Below are positions 25,414 through 33,586 of a DNA stretch of 64,000 nt, piece after piece (position 1 is the stretch's first letter; each line of letters opens with the position of its first letter). The stretch spans positions 124,001-188,000 of the forward strand of contig NZ_JBEPTM010000001.1 of assembly GCF_040549525.1 (NCBI RefSeq), written 5' to 3'. The DNA comes from Lacisediminihabitans sp040549525. Its GTDB lineage: Bacteria > Actinomycetota > Actinomycetes > Actinomycetales > Microbacteriaceae. Made by a program: the position numbers and the translations under genes. The notes beneath the pieces were generated by a model. The model made no database searches. It had not been told where the DNA came from and saw only the letters and a program-made list of their open reading frames with translations.

Positions 25414-25459
25414 GGCGCTTTATTGTGCGGTCCGCGCCAACTTCGGCGATTTTGTGCGC
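25414..25459. promoter_or_regulatory. Candidate Lrp-type control region
   Basis: Between the two divergent genes, TGGCGC (25414-25419) and GCGCCA (25434-25439) form an inverted repeat, and ATTGTGCGG (25422-25430) is nearly repeated as TTTGTGCGC (25451-25459), 29 bp downstream. Phased repeats of this kind suit an octameric Lrp protein, but the assignment is inference only. Confidence 0.3.
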
Positions 25460-25534
25460 CCTACGCTGCCAAAGATCGGAAGTGTGCGTGTGAGACTGGA
25501 ACGACCCCACACCCCGATCTCCAAAGGAGCCCTC

Positions 25535-26392
25535 GTGTCGGCCACTCTGCCTGCAACGAATGTTGCCACCGTCCGCACCCCGTCCAAGCGCACCGTCCTC
25601 ATGTGCCGCCCCGAATTCTTCACGGTCGTCTACCGCATCAACCCCTGGATGGACCCACAGCTGCCCACCGACACCTCCCTCGCGGTGCGCCAGTGGGAGA
25701 CGCTCTACCAGACCTACGTCGACCTCGGTTTCGAGGTGCACCTGATCGACCCCATCGAGGGGCTTCCCGACATGGTCTACGCGGCAAACGGCGGCTTCGT
25801 GCTCGACAACATCGCCTACGGCGCGAGCTTCACCTATCCCGAGCGCCAGCCCGAGGGTCCCGCCTACATGGACTGGTTCCGTGAGAACGGATTCGACGTG
25901 AAGGTGCCGGAGAACATCAACGAGGGGGAGGGTGATTTCCTTCTCGTCGGCGATGTGATCCTCGCCGGCACCGGCTTCCGCAGCGCATCGAACAGCCACC
26001 AGGAGCTCGCCGAGCTCTACGGTCGGCAGGTCATCACCCTCGAACTCGTGAACCCGAGTTTCTACCACCTCGACACCGCGATCGCGGTGCTCGACCCCCA
26101 GCCGGGATACGAAAACCCCAACATCGCCTACCTGCCGAGTGCGTTCAACGAAGAGGGCCTCGCGGTTCTCCGTGAGCGCTTCCCCGACGCGATCCTGGTG
26201 AACGAGGAGGACGCCGCCGTGCTCGGCCTCAACTCCTTCGGCGACGGCTACAACATGGTCATCGCCTCCCGTGCCACCGATTTCGAGCGGCAGCTTCGCG
26301 AGCGTGGGTACAACCCGATCGGTGTCGACCTCTCCGAGCTCCTGCTCGGCGGCGGCGGCGTCAAGTGCTGCACCCTCGAACTGCGCAAATGA
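25535..26392 (+). CDS. Guanidine-modifying hydrolase, probably arginine dihydrolase-like or citrulline ureidase-like
   Basis: A 285-residue protein of the amidinotransferase/DDAH superfamily (COG1834 type). N-terminal VLMCRPEFFTVVYRINPWM; PDMVYAANGGFV at 79-89; EGEGDFLLVG; a catalytic His at about 179 in NPSFYHLDTAIAV; and a catalytic Cys at 278 or 279 in GGGVKCCTLEL. Dimethylargininases and arginine deiminases normally have Asp where this protein has Asn85 in AANGG. As I recall, Asn there is typical of the cyanobacterial arginine dihydrolases (ArgZ/AgrE). The direct overlap with rocD, whose substrate is ornithine, also favours an ornithine-forming reaction. The GTG start at 25535 has AAAGGAGC at 25523-25530. 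Confidence 0.8.
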   Translation: MSATLPATNVATVRTPSKRTVLMCRPEFFTVVYRINPWMDPQLPTDTSLAVRQWETLYQTYVDLGFEVHLIDPIEGLPDMVYAANGGFVLDNIAYGASFTYPERQPEGPAYMDWFRENGFDVKVPENINEGEGDFLLVGDVILAGTGFRSASNSHQELAELYGRQVITLELVNPSFYHLDTAIAVLDPQPGYENPNIAYLPSAFNEEGLAVLRERFPDAILVNEEDAAVLGLNSFGDGYNMVIASRATDFERQLRERGYNPIGVDLSELLLGGGGVKCCTLELRK

Positions 26393-27603
26393 CCTCGTCC
26401 GCGGCCGAATTCATCGCCGCCGAAGACTCCCACATCGCCCACACCTACCATCCGCTGCCGGTGGTCGTCGCAACCGCCGAGGGTGCCTGGGTGACGGATG
26501 TCGAGGGCCGACGGTACCTCGATTGCCTCGCGGCGTATTCCGCGGTGAACTTCGGCCACAGGCATCCGGCGCTCATCGCGGCGGCGAAGGCGCAGCTCGA
26601 CCGCGTCACGCTCACCAGCCGGGCCTTCCACAACGACCAGCTCGGTCCCTTCGTCGGTGCGCTCGCCGCACTCGCGAAGAAGGACCTCGTGATCCCCATG
26701 AACACCGGGGCCGAGGCGGTGGAATCCGGGCTCAAAGCGGCGCGAGCCTGGGGCTACCGGGTGAAGGGCGTCGCGCCCGACCGGGCGAACATCATCGTGG
26801 CCGACGGCAACTTCCACGGCCGCACCATCACGATCATCAGCTTCTCGGATGACGCCACGGCCACCACCGACTTCGGGCCGTTCACGCCGGGCTTCCGGTC
26901 CGTGCCCTACGGGGATGCCGCGGCGATGGAGGCCGCGATCGACGGCAACACCGTCGCCGTGCTCCTCGAGCCGATCCAGGGCGAGGCTGGCATCCTCATC
27001 CCGCCGGCCGACTATCTGCCGGCCGTGCGCGACATCACCACCCGTCACAACGTGCTCTTCATCGCGGACGAGATCCAGTCGGGGCTCGGCCGCACCGGCG
27101 CCACCTTCCAGTGCGACAACCTCGGGGTCACGCCCGACCTCTACCTGCTCGGCAAGGCGCTCGGCGGTGGGATCGTGCCGGTCTCCGCGGTGGTCGGCAA
27201 CTCCGACATCCTCGGCGTGCTCGGCGCGGGGGAACACGGTTCGACCTTCGGCGGAAATCCGCTCGCCGCGGCCGTCGGCTCGGCGGTCGTCGCCCTGCTC
27301 GAGACCGGGGAATACCAGGAGCGCGCCCGCGTGATGGGAGCCCGCCTCGCGGCGGGACTCGAGCGGTTGATCGGCTTCGGAGTCGTGTCCGTGCGATCCG
27401 CCGGGCTGTGGGCCGGCGTCGATATCGACCCGGCGCTGGCCACCGGACGGCAGGTCTGCGAGCTGCTGATGTCGCGGGGAGTGCTCGCGAAGGACACCCA
27501 CGGCTCGACCGTCCGTTTCGCTCCTCCGCTCGTGATCACCGCGGAGGACGTGGATTTCGCCGTGGACCAGCTCGAGGCCGTTCTGCTGGAGCTGCGCGCC
27601 TAG
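26389..27603 (+). CDS. rocD: Ornithine--oxo-acid aminotransferase
   Basis: A 404-residue class III PLP aminotransferase that converts ornithine to glutamate-5-semialdehyde/P5C. The PLP lysine is Lys256 in LYLLGKALGGGIVP; other motifs are MNTGAEAVESGLKAAR, NFHGRTITIIS, EPIQGEAGI, ADEIQSGLGRTG and HGSTFGGNPLA. Length and motifs match bacterial RocD. The ATG overlaps the upstream hydrolase stop (ATGA), so both are made together. Its product can enter the P5C dehydrogenase domain of PutA. Confidence 0.93.
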   Translation: MTSSAAEFIAAEDSHIAHTYHPLPVVVATAEGAWVTDVEGRRYLDCLAAYSAVNFGHRHPALIAAAKAQLDRVTLTSRAFHNDQLGPFVGALAALAKKDLVIPMNTGAEAVESGLKAARAWGYRVKGVAPDRANIIVADGNFHGRTITIISFSDDATATTDFGPFTPGFRSVPYGDAAAMEAAIDGNTVAVLLEPIQGEAGILIPPADYLPAVRDITTRHNVLFIADEIQSGLGRTGATFQCDNLGVTPDLYLLGKALGGGIVPVSAVVGNSDILGVLGAGEHGSTFGGNPLAAAVGSAVVALLETGEYQERARVMGARLAAGLERLIGFGVVSVRSAGLWAGVDIDPALATGRQVCELLMSRGVLAKDTHGSTVRFAPPLVITAEDVDFAVDQLEAVLLELRA

Positions 27604-27637
27604 GCTCCCACCTTCGGTTGCCGCAGCTTCGGTTGCA

Positions 27638-27723
27638 TAACTCCTGCAACTCGGGATGGGGCCGGGGCTTCGGCCCGAACTTCCGGGGGACTTGTCCCCG
27701 TCGGCCGCCCAGTGCAGGAGTTA
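27638..27723. repeat. Nested palindrome block downstream of rocD
   Basis: TAACTCCTGCA (27638-27648) and TGCAGGAGTTA (27713-27723) are perfect 11-bp arms. Between them lie two smaller hairpins, GGGCTTCGGCCC at about 27665 and CGGGGGACTTGTCCCCG at about 27684. The whole could fold into a cruciform or a branched mRNA 3' end and may terminate rocD transcription before ltrA. Inverted arms ending in ATAACTCC/GGAGTTA suggest a small amplifying element. Confidence 0.75.
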
Positions 27724-27778
27724 CGGAATCGGGACTGGTCTCTGTCGGATCGGAAATCGTAGCTCCTAAGCTGTGGCC

Positions 27779-29020
27779 ATGACTTCGGCTCCGCGCATCC
27801 GGATCCGCACCCGCATGTCCGGGCGCGACATCGACGAGGAGAACCGCGTCTCGAGCTCTCTCGAGTTGCTCTTCGACCTGACCTTCGTTGTCGCGGTCGC
27901 CCAGATCGCCCTGCAGCTGGCGCGCACCATCAGCGCGGGAACCGCTCTCACCGACGGGCTTGGCCCCTATCTCATGGTGTTCTTCGCCATCTGGTGGGCC
28001 TGGCTCAACTTCACCTGGTTCGCCTCCGCATATGACACGGACGATTTGCCCTACCGGCTCACCACCATGGTGCAGATGGCCGGTGTCCTCGTGCTGGCCG
28101 CGGGGGTGCAGAGCGCGTTCGACAAACAGCAGTACTTCGGCATCACCCTCGGGTACTTCATCATGCGGGTGGGGCTCGTGGGACAGTGGGTGCGCGCCGG
28201 CATCGAGAATCCGGATGGTCGCCGCACCGCGTTCCGCTATGCCGGTGCCATCACCCTCGTGCAGTTCGGTTGGATCGCCCGGCTGCTGATGCCCCCCGAG
28301 CTCGGAGCGCTGACGTTCATTCTGCTCGCTCTCGCCGATGTGAGCGTTCCCCTGTGGGCCGAGCGCACCGGTCTCACACCGTGGCACCCGCATCACATCG
28401 CCGAACGCTACGGCCTCTTCACGATCATCCTGCTCGGGGAGTCGGTGTCGGCCGTGACCATCGCCGTGCAGAAGGCGCTGGATCTCTCGGGGGTGAGTGT
28501 TTCGCTCGTCGTCGTCGCCCTCGGCGGCCTCGTTCTGCTCTTCGGACTCTGGTGGCTCTACTTTCTCGAACCCGCCGGCGAGGGGCTCGCCAGCCACCGC
28601 TCGAGGTCGTTCCTCTGGGGCTACGGACACTACCTCCTATTCGCGGCGATCGCGGCGATCGGGGCAGCCCTCGAGGTCGCGGTCGAGGCGGGCACGAGCG
28701 AGGCGGGCACGAGCGAGGCCGGCACGCACGGAGCCGGCACGCCCGCGGCCATTTCTCCGCTGGTCGTCGGCTACGCGCTTGCGATTCCCGTCGCGCTGTT
28801 CTTCGTGCTGCTGTTCCTGCTCCACGCCGTGATCGCGGAGCGCGCGGCGACACGTCCCTTCGGCTTCGCGGTGGCGGCGGCGATAGTGCTGCTGGTCCCG
28901 CTCGGGGCGCCCTCCTTCGGGGTGCCGCCCACCATCGTGCTCATCGCGCTGGTGACATCCGCGCTCACCGCGACGAGTATCGTCGACAATGTACGCCGAG
29001 CGGCCAGGGGGGCCCAGTGA
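27779..29020 (+). CDS. ltrA: Low temperature requirement protein A (LtrA) family membrane protein
   Basis: A 413-residue protein with about 11-12 membrane helices. The signature SSSLELLFDLTFVVAVAQIA near the start and ERYGLFTIILLGESVSAVTI in the middle define the LtrA family. The Listeria founder was linked to growth in the cold, but the biochemical role is unknown. A loop at about residues 303-325 contains a short Gly-Thr-Ser-Glu-Ala repeat (AGTSEAGTSEAGTHGAGT), encoded by slippage-type DNA at 28683-28745. Start ATG 27779, or GTG 27773. The stop overlaps the next gene. Confidence 0.9.
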   Translation: MTSAPRIRIRTRMSGRDIDEENRVSSSLELLFDLTFVVAVAQIALQLARTISAGTALTDGLGPYLMVFFAIWWAWLNFTWFASAYDTDDLPYRLTTMVQMAGVLVLAAGVQSAFDKQQYFGITLGYFIMRVGLVGQWVRAGIENPDGRRTAFRYAGAITLVQFGWIARLLMPPELGALTFILLALADVSVPLWAERTGLTPWHPHHIAERYGLFTIILLGESVSAVTIAVQKALDLSGVSVSLVVVALGGLVLLFGLWWLYFLEPAGEGLASHRSRSFLWGYGHYLLFAAIAAIGAALEVAVEAGTSEAGTSEAGTHGAGTPAAISPLVVGYALAIPVALFFVLLFLLHAVIAERAATRPFGFAVAAAIVLLVPLGAPSFGVPPTIVLIALVTSALTATSIVDNVRRAARGAQ

Positions 29021-30045
29021 TGAATTACTTTCCCGCTTCGACCGCGACACCCCTGAGGGGCGGCCCGACCCTGCGCTGGGGAGTACTCGCGCCCGGTCGC
29101 ATCGCCGCCGACTTCGTGCAGACCCTTCACTCCAACTCCGACCAGCGGATGCACGCGGTCGCGTCGCGCTCGTTCGAACGGGCAGCGGCCTTCGGCGCCC
29201 GGTTCGGCATCGATCGGGTCTACGACAGCTACGAGCAGCTGGTGGCTGATCCCGGCATCGACATCGTCTACGTGGCTGCTCCGCACAGCGAGCACCGTTC
29301 GCTCGCTCTGCTCGCGATCGCCGCCGGAAAGCACGTGCTCGTCGAGAAGCCGATCGCCCTCACCGCGGCGGAAGCGCGCGAGGTCGCCGATGCCGCGCGC
29401 GCCGCCGGCGTCTTCGCCATGGAGGCGATGTGGGCGCGGTTCCTGCCCCAGACCACGGTGATCTCGGCCCTGCTCGCCGACGGGATGCTCGGCGAGATCG
29501 GACTCGTCGCTGCCGACTACGGCTCCATCTTCGACTTCGATCCGAAGAGCCGCGCCTTCGATCCGGCGCTCGGCGGCGGCGCACTGCTCGACCTCGGCGT
29601 CTATCCCATCTGGTTCGCTCACTTCGTACTCGGCCGCCCCAGCAGGGTGGTGGCGAGCGGATCGATCACCTCGACCGGGGTGGACGGCCAGGCCGCCATC
29701 CTGTTCAGCACGGCGGATGGCGCGGAAGCCCAGCTGAGCACGAGCATGACCGTCTCCACTCCCGTGCGTGCCACGGTGAGCGGCTCCCTCGCGAGCGTCG
29801 ACATCGACGCGCCCTTCGTCGCGCCCGGAGGTTTCACCCTCTACCGGGACGGCACCGACGAACCGCTGCGGTGGGACGACCCCACCACCCTGCGCTGGCG
29901 TGACGGACTGGTGTGGCAGGCGACCGCGGCGGCGCAGCATGTCGCTGACGGGCTCACCGAGTCCCCGCTGCATCCGCTCGACACCTCGATCGCGGTGCTC
30001 GAGACGATCGACGAGGCGCGGCGCCAGCTCGGGTTGCTCGCGTAG
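29020..30045 (+). CDS. Gfo/Idh/MocA-family oxidoreductase
   Basis: A 341-residue NAD(P)-dependent sugar-type dehydrogenase. The N-terminal Rossmann domain (LRWGVLAPGRIAADFVQTL) is followed by the EKP motif HVLVEKPIALTAAEA and a C-terminal alpha/beta substrate domain (GGGALLDLGVYPIWFAHFVLG). GVLAPGRIA instead of GxGxxG at the cofactor loop is usual for the dihydrodiol dehydrogenase-like subgroup. The substrate is not evident. Its ATG overlaps the ltrA stop, and it converges on lldD with a 12-bp gap. Confidence 0.9.
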   Translation: MNYFPASTATPLRGGPTLRWGVLAPGRIAADFVQTLHSNSDQRMHAVASRSFERAAAFGARFGIDRVYDSYEQLVADPGIDIVYVAAPHSEHRSLALLAIAAGKHVLVEKPIALTAAEAREVADAARAAGVFAMEAMWARFLPQTTVISALLADGMLGEIGLVAADYGSIFDFDPKSRAFDPALGGGALLDLGVYPIWFAHFVLGRPSRVVASGSITSTGVDGQAAILFSTADGAEAQLSTSMTVSTPVRATVSGSLASVDIDAPFVAPGGFTLYRDGTDEPLRWDDPTTLRWRDGLVWQATAAAQHVADGLTESPLHPLDTSIAVLETIDEARRQLGLLA

Positions 30046-30057
30046 CTGGCGGTCGCC

Positions 30058-31401
30058 TCAGCCGGCGATCGGCGACTTCCGCGGGCCGGCCTTGGGCGGC
30101 GAGGTCCGGGGCTTGGTGGCCGAGGACTTCGCGGCCGGCCGCGGAGCCGTCGCGGCCGGGATGCTGAGGGCGCGCGGCGCGAGACGCTCGAGTTGCGTGA
30201 CGTGGGTGGGCGTCAGCTCGGCGAGGGAGGTGACCCCGAGGAGGCGCATCGTGCGCGCGATCTGATCGCCGAGGATCTCGATCATGCGATCGACGCCCTC
30301 GCGTCCGCCGGCCATGAGGCCGTAGAGGTACGCGCGGCCCACCAGCGTGAAGTCCGCGCCGAGGGCGATGGCCGCGACGATGTCGGCGCCCGACATGATG
30401 CCCGTGTCGAGGTGGACCTCGAGGTCCTTGCCGACCTCGCGGGCGACATCCGGAAGCAGGTGGAACGGGATCGGCGCGCGGTCGAGCTGGCGACCCCCGT
30501 GGTTGGACAGGATGATGCCGTCGACGCCCATGGTCGCGAGGCGCTGTGCGTCGTCGAGGTTCTGCACTCCCTTGACCACGACCTTGCCCGGCCACTGGTC
30601 CTTGATCCAGGCCAGGTCGTCGAAGGTGACGGTGGGGTCGAACATGGTGTCGAGCAGCTCCCCGACGGTGCCCGACCAGCGGTCGAGGGAGGCGAAGGCC
30701 AGCGGCTCGGTCGTGAGGAAGTTGATCCACCACTCCGGGCGCGGGATCGCGTTGACGACGGTTCCGAGGGTCAGCTGCGGCGGGATCGAGAAGCCGTTCC
30801 GCTTGTCGCGGAGGCGCGCGCCGGCGACCGGCACATCCACGGTCACCAGCAGGGTGTCGAACCCGGCCTTCGCCGCCCGGTCGACGAGCGCCATCGAGCG
30901 GTCGCGATCCTTCCACATGTAGAGCTGGAACCAGTTGCGTCCGGTCGGGTTGGCGGCCTTGACGTCTTCGATCGCGGTGGTGCCCATCGTAGACAGGGAG
31001 AAGGGGATGCCCGCGGCGGCGGCCGCACCGGCCCCGGCGATCTCCCCCTCCGACTGCATCATGCGGGTGAAGCCGGTGGGGGCGATGCCGAACGGAAGGG
31101 CGACCGGCCCGCCGAGCACCGTCGATGAGGTGTCGACGACCGACACATCCCGCAGGATCGACGGGTTGAACTGGATGTCCTCGAAGGCCTGGCGCGCCCG
31201 GGCGAGCGAGATCTCCGCCTCGGCGGCGCCCTCGGTGTAGTCGAAGGCCGCCTTGGGGGTGCGCTTCTGCGCGATCGCCCGGAGGTCGTGGATGGTCAGC
31301 GCCTTCTCCAGCCGCCGCTTCTTCGCGTTGAATTCCGGGGTGGCGAAGTGCATGAGAGGCGCGAGGTCGCGCACCTGGGGAAAGTGTCGTTCGAGTTTCA
31401 T
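30058..31401 (-). CDS. lldD: L-lactate dehydrogenase, FMN-dependent alpha-hydroxy acid dehydrogenase family
   Basis: A 447-residue FMN enzyme, most likely oxidising L-lactate to pyruvate. The barrel begins AFDYTEGAAEAEISLARAR; flavin and substrate motifs are ALPFGIAPTGF, SLSTMGTTAIEDV, LLVTVDVPVAGARLRDKR, and the catalytic His in GIILSNHGGRQLD, then VHLDTGIMSGADI. About 40 C-terminal residues are an Ala/Pro/Lys-rich, probably disordered tail. Conservation starts at ATG 31401. It overlaps the 2-hydroxyacid dehydrogenase gene by ATGA and is third in a regulator-led operon. Rhamnose breakdown next door should release L-lactate. Confidence 0.93.
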   Translation of the reverse strand: MKLERHFPQVRDLAPLMHFATPEFNAKKRRLEKALTIHDLRAIAQKRTPKAAFDYTEGAAEAEISLARARQAFEDIQFNPSILRDVSVVDTSSTVLGGPVALPFGIAPTGFTRMMQSEGEIAGAGAAAAAGIPFSLSTMGTTAIEDVKAANPTGRNWFQLYMWKDRDRSMALVDRAAKAGFDTLLVTVDVPVAGARLRDKRNGFSIPPQLTLGTVVNAIPRPEWWINFLTTEPLAFASLDRWSGTVGELLDTMFDPTVTFDDLAWIKDQWPGKVVVKGVQNLDDAQRLATMGVDGIILSNHGGRQLDRAPIPFHLLPDVAREVGKDLEVHLDTGIMSGADIVAAIALGADFTLVGRAYLYGLMAGGREGVDRMIEILGDQIARTMRLLGVTSLAELTPTHVTQLERLAPRALSIPAATAPRPAAKSSATKPRTSPPKAGPRKSPIAG

Positions 31402-32327
31402 AGTCCGGTCCTTGTGTCGACAACGATGTTCAGCGGTTCCTGGTGCTCGCGAAGCCGGCGAATCTGCTCGCGCACGAGTGGATCGACGCGGCTCGGCATG
31501 CTCGAGATATTGCCCCCGATGTGCGGGGTGATGATCACGCCGGGCAGCGTCCACAGCGAGTGGTCCGCGGGGAGCGGCTCCGGCTCGACGACGTCGATTG
31601 CCGCGCGGATCGCGCCCGTCCGAGCCCGCTCGGTGAGGGCATCCGTGTCGACGATCGCACCACGGGAGATGTTGACGAGCAGCGCGCCGGCCTTCATGCG
31701 GTCGAGGAAGGCCGCATCGACCATGTTCGTCGTCTCCACGGTGAGCGGTACGGCGATCACGACGATATCGGCTGCGGGGAGCAGCTCGGGGAGTGCCCCG
31801 AGGGGGTGGATGGCGCCGAGTGCGTCAGTGCGCCCGGTGCGCGCCACACGCGTGATCTCGACATCGAAGGGGGCAAGGCGCTTCTCGATCGCGGCACCGA
31901 CCCCACCGACGCCGATGATCAGCACGGCGCGTCCGAGCAGGCCCGGGTACCAGTCGCGTTTCCAGAGGCCGGCCGGCTGCGCGCGGGCGATGACGTCCAG
32001 CCCGCGCTGGCTTTCGAGGATGAGACCGACAGCGAGCTCGGCCGTCGGGCCCTCGTGCACCCCGACGGCATTGGCGTAGCGGATGCCCGGCGGCAACACC
32101 TCCGCGACGCCGTTGTAGCCGAGGGCCTGGCTCTGCACCACCGACACCCGCGACGCCGCGAGTCGCGGCAAGGCCTCCGCAGAGACGGAGTACGGAAGCA
32201 CCAGCAGGTCGATCGAGCGGTCGAGCGGGGAGTCATCCGTCGTCCAGACCTCGAGGGCCACGTCCTCGCCAGCGGGCGTGAGGCGCTCGAGCATCGTGGC
32301 ATCGGGCACCGCGACGAAGACCGTCAT
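31398..32327 (-). CDS. D-isomer-specific 2-hydroxyacid dehydrogenase family protein
   Basis: A 309-residue NAD(P)-dependent dehydrogenase of the D-2-hydroxyacid group. The Rossmann motif is LIIGVGGVGAAI; active-site segments are LLVNISRGAIVDTDAL (Arg), DVVEPEPLPADHSLW (Glu) and VIITPHIGG (His). The physiological substrate is open; glyoxylate/hydroxypyruvate or a D-2-hydroxy acid would fit. It overlaps both neighbours by 4 bp, so it belongs to the GntR-lldD operon. Confidence 0.9.
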   Translation of the reverse strand: MTVFVAVPDATMLERLTPAGEDVALEVWTTDDSPLDRSIDLLVLPYSVSAEALPRLAASRVSVVQSQALGYNGVAEVLPPGIRYANAVGVHEGPTAELAVGLILESQRGLDVIARAQPAGLWKRDWYPGLLGRAVLIIGVGGVGAAIEKRLAPFDVEITRVARTGRTDALGAIHPLGALPELLPAADIVVIAVPLTVETTNMVDAAFLDRMKAGALLVNISRGAIVDTDALTERARTGAIRAAIDVVEPEPLPADHSLWTLPGVIITPHIGGNISSMPSRVDPLVREQIRRLREHQEPLNIVVDTRTGL

Positions 32328-33010
32328 TCGGAGGCCTCCCTGTCGTACTTCTGGAGGAGCCGATCACGCGCTCCCTCGATGTGTTCGCGAGTGAGGCGGC
32401 TCGCCAGCGCGCCATCCCCTGCCGCGACCGCATCGAGGATGCCCTGGTGCTGGAGGGCGACATCAGATGGCCGGATGAGCTGATGGGACTGCACCTGACC
32501 GATGCACAGCTCGATCTCGCCCATCAACAGGCCGTGCATCTTCGCAAGCCTGGGGCTGTGCTGCGCCAGGACGAGCTGACGGTGGAAATCGAGGTCTGTT
32601 CGGGCGAGGGCGGCGCGATCGTCGGTGCGCACGTGCTCGAGCAGCTCTCGTTGTACAGCGAGCGCGGCGAGGGGAACCACAGAGTCGCCCGCAAGGTGCT
32701 GCACGGCCGCCTCTTCGAGAATGGCGCGGTTGGAGTAGAGATCCTGGATGTCGTCACGGCTGAGCTCCGGAACCTGCGCGGCGTGGTGCGCCCGCCTCAT
32801 CAAGAGTCCTTCGCTGACGAGTCGTTCGAGGGCGGCTTTCGCCGTTGGGCGCGCCACGGAGTAGCGTTCGGCCACGGCGGTCTCGGTGAGGAGGGTGCCC
32901 GGGCGATCGATCACGGTGACGATGCTCTCGCGCAGTGCGTCGTACACCGCTTCGGGCAGGGACGTGGTCTTGAGGGCGATGCTCCGAGGGGAGCGGTCGG
33001 GAGACTGCAT
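32324..33010 (-). CDS. GntR-family regulator with FCD domain (lactate operon)
   Basis: A 228-residue regulator. The N-terminal winged helix contains LPEAVYDALRESIVTV and AVAERYSVARPTAKAALERL. The FCD domain contains the metal-type residues DIQDLYSNRAILEEAAV, DLDFHRQLVLAQHSPRL and the late His of EHIEGARDRLL. FCD members such as LldR and FadR respond to organic acids. It is the first gene of the operon with lldD and probably controls it; a matching operator overlaps its own start codon. Confidence 0.9.
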   Translation of the reverse strand: MQSPDRSPRSIALKTTSLPEAVYDALRESIVTVIDRPGTLLTETAVAERYSVARPTAKAALERLVSEGLLMRRAHHAAQVPELSRDDIQDLYSNRAILEEAAVQHLAGDSVVPLAALAVQRELLEHVRTDDRAALARTDLDFHRQLVLAQHSPRLAKMHGLLMGEIELCIGQVQSHQLIRPSDVALQHQGILDAVAAGDGALASRLTREHIEGARDRLLQKYDREASE

Positions 33011-33020
33011 TGTCAGACAA
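33010..33020. promoter_or_regulatory. FCD-type GntR operator overlapping a start codon
   Basis: TTGTCAGACAA at 33010-33020 is a perfect palindrome about a central base and fits the TNGTNNNACNA pattern I associate with FadR/LldR-type regulators. On the minus strand it reads TTGTCTGACAATG, so its last base is the A of the GntR gene's ATG. Binding here would block initiation directly, which implies autoregulation with a very short or absent leader. Confidence 0.6.
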
Positions 33021-33068
33021 GTGTACGAGGTACTGTCGCCGGGAGCAAGGGCAGCCGCTCGGGTGCGG

Positions 33069-33386
33069 TTATGGGTGGGTCACCCGGAGTCGCCCGCGCA
33101 GGAACGGCAGCCACGGCGCCGAATAGGTGACCGCGGAGGGGCCACCACCTTCGAGGGTGATCTCGGCGTCTCCGAACCGCCAGAGCCGGTTGAAGAGGAA
33201 CACCCCGACCACGGTCGTGCCCTCGGTGGGCACCATCCAGGTTCCCGTGCCCCACTGTGCCGGATTGCCGCGACCGTCGAACACGACCGTCGGCTTGGGA
33301 ACCCAGCCGAACCAGGGCCGCTTCAGGGTGAGTTCGAAACGGCGGGTCTCGGCGGTCCCGAACGCTGAAGAGCCGGGCACATCCAT
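33069..33386 (-). CDS. Hypothetical protein
   Basis: A 105-residue soluble protein rich in aromatics and beta-forming residues (RFELTLKRPWFGWVPKPTVV, QWGTGTWMVPTEGTTVVGVF, FGDAEITLEGGG, APWLPFLRGRLRVTHP). It has no signal peptide or membrane segment. It looks like a compact beta protein; I do not recognise the family. It is upstream of the GntR gene on the same strand with a gap of 58 bp. Confidence 0.65.
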   Translation of the reverse strand: MDVPGSSAFGTAETRRFELTLKRPWFGWVPKPTVVFDGRGNPAQWGTGTWMVPTEGTTVVGVFLFNRLWRFGDAEITLEGGGPSAVTYSAPWLPFLRGRLRVTHP

Positions 33387-33421
33387 ATCGCCAGCCTACG
33401 GCTGGGACTGTGACGGAGCGG

Positions 33422-33586
33422 CTACACCGGTCGTAGCCGCAGGTTTTGCAGGCCGCCATCGACGGCTAGGGAGGTCCCGGTCGTCGAACCGCAGCGAGGG
33501 CTCGCGAGACGGGCCACGGCGTCTGCCACCTCAGCGGGCTCGACCAGCCGGGTGTGAGGCCTGTATCGGTGCTGCGATGAGGGTGC
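33422..33586 (-). pseudogene. C-terminal stump of a short-chain dehydrogenase gene
   Basis: Directly after the FAH-family gene's stop, in the same frame, the minus strand reads 12 unrelated codons, then RLVEPAEVADAVARLAS, GSTTGTSLAVDGGLQ and NLRLRPV before a TAG. This is the typical C-terminus of a classical SDR (the TGTxLAVDGG motif) and resembles the SDRs of bacterial L-fucose/L-rhamnose loci. There is no start codon, cofactor motif or catalytic Tyr-Lys. The first ~200 codons are missing, so an internal deletion has fused the remnant to the end of the hydrolase gene. Confidence 0.75.

Noticed and set aside
25535..26392. Annotation as dimethylargininase (ddaH)
   Set aside because: Superfamily membership is clear, but Asn85 and coupling to rocD argue for an ornithine-forming enzyme, so the gene symbol was withheld.
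27638..27723. tRNA or structured riboswitch
   Set aside because: The fold is cloverleaf-like, but there is no TPsiC loop, CCA-proximal stem or anticodon arm, and it follows a stop codon rather than preceding a metabolic gene with a matching riboswitch class.
33013..33459. 148-codon minus-strand frame beginning MAACKTCGYDRC
   Set aside because: It overlaps the hypothetical gene at 33069-33386 in another frame and the SDR stump. The Cys-rich start is the stump's AVDGGLQNL coding read out of frame.
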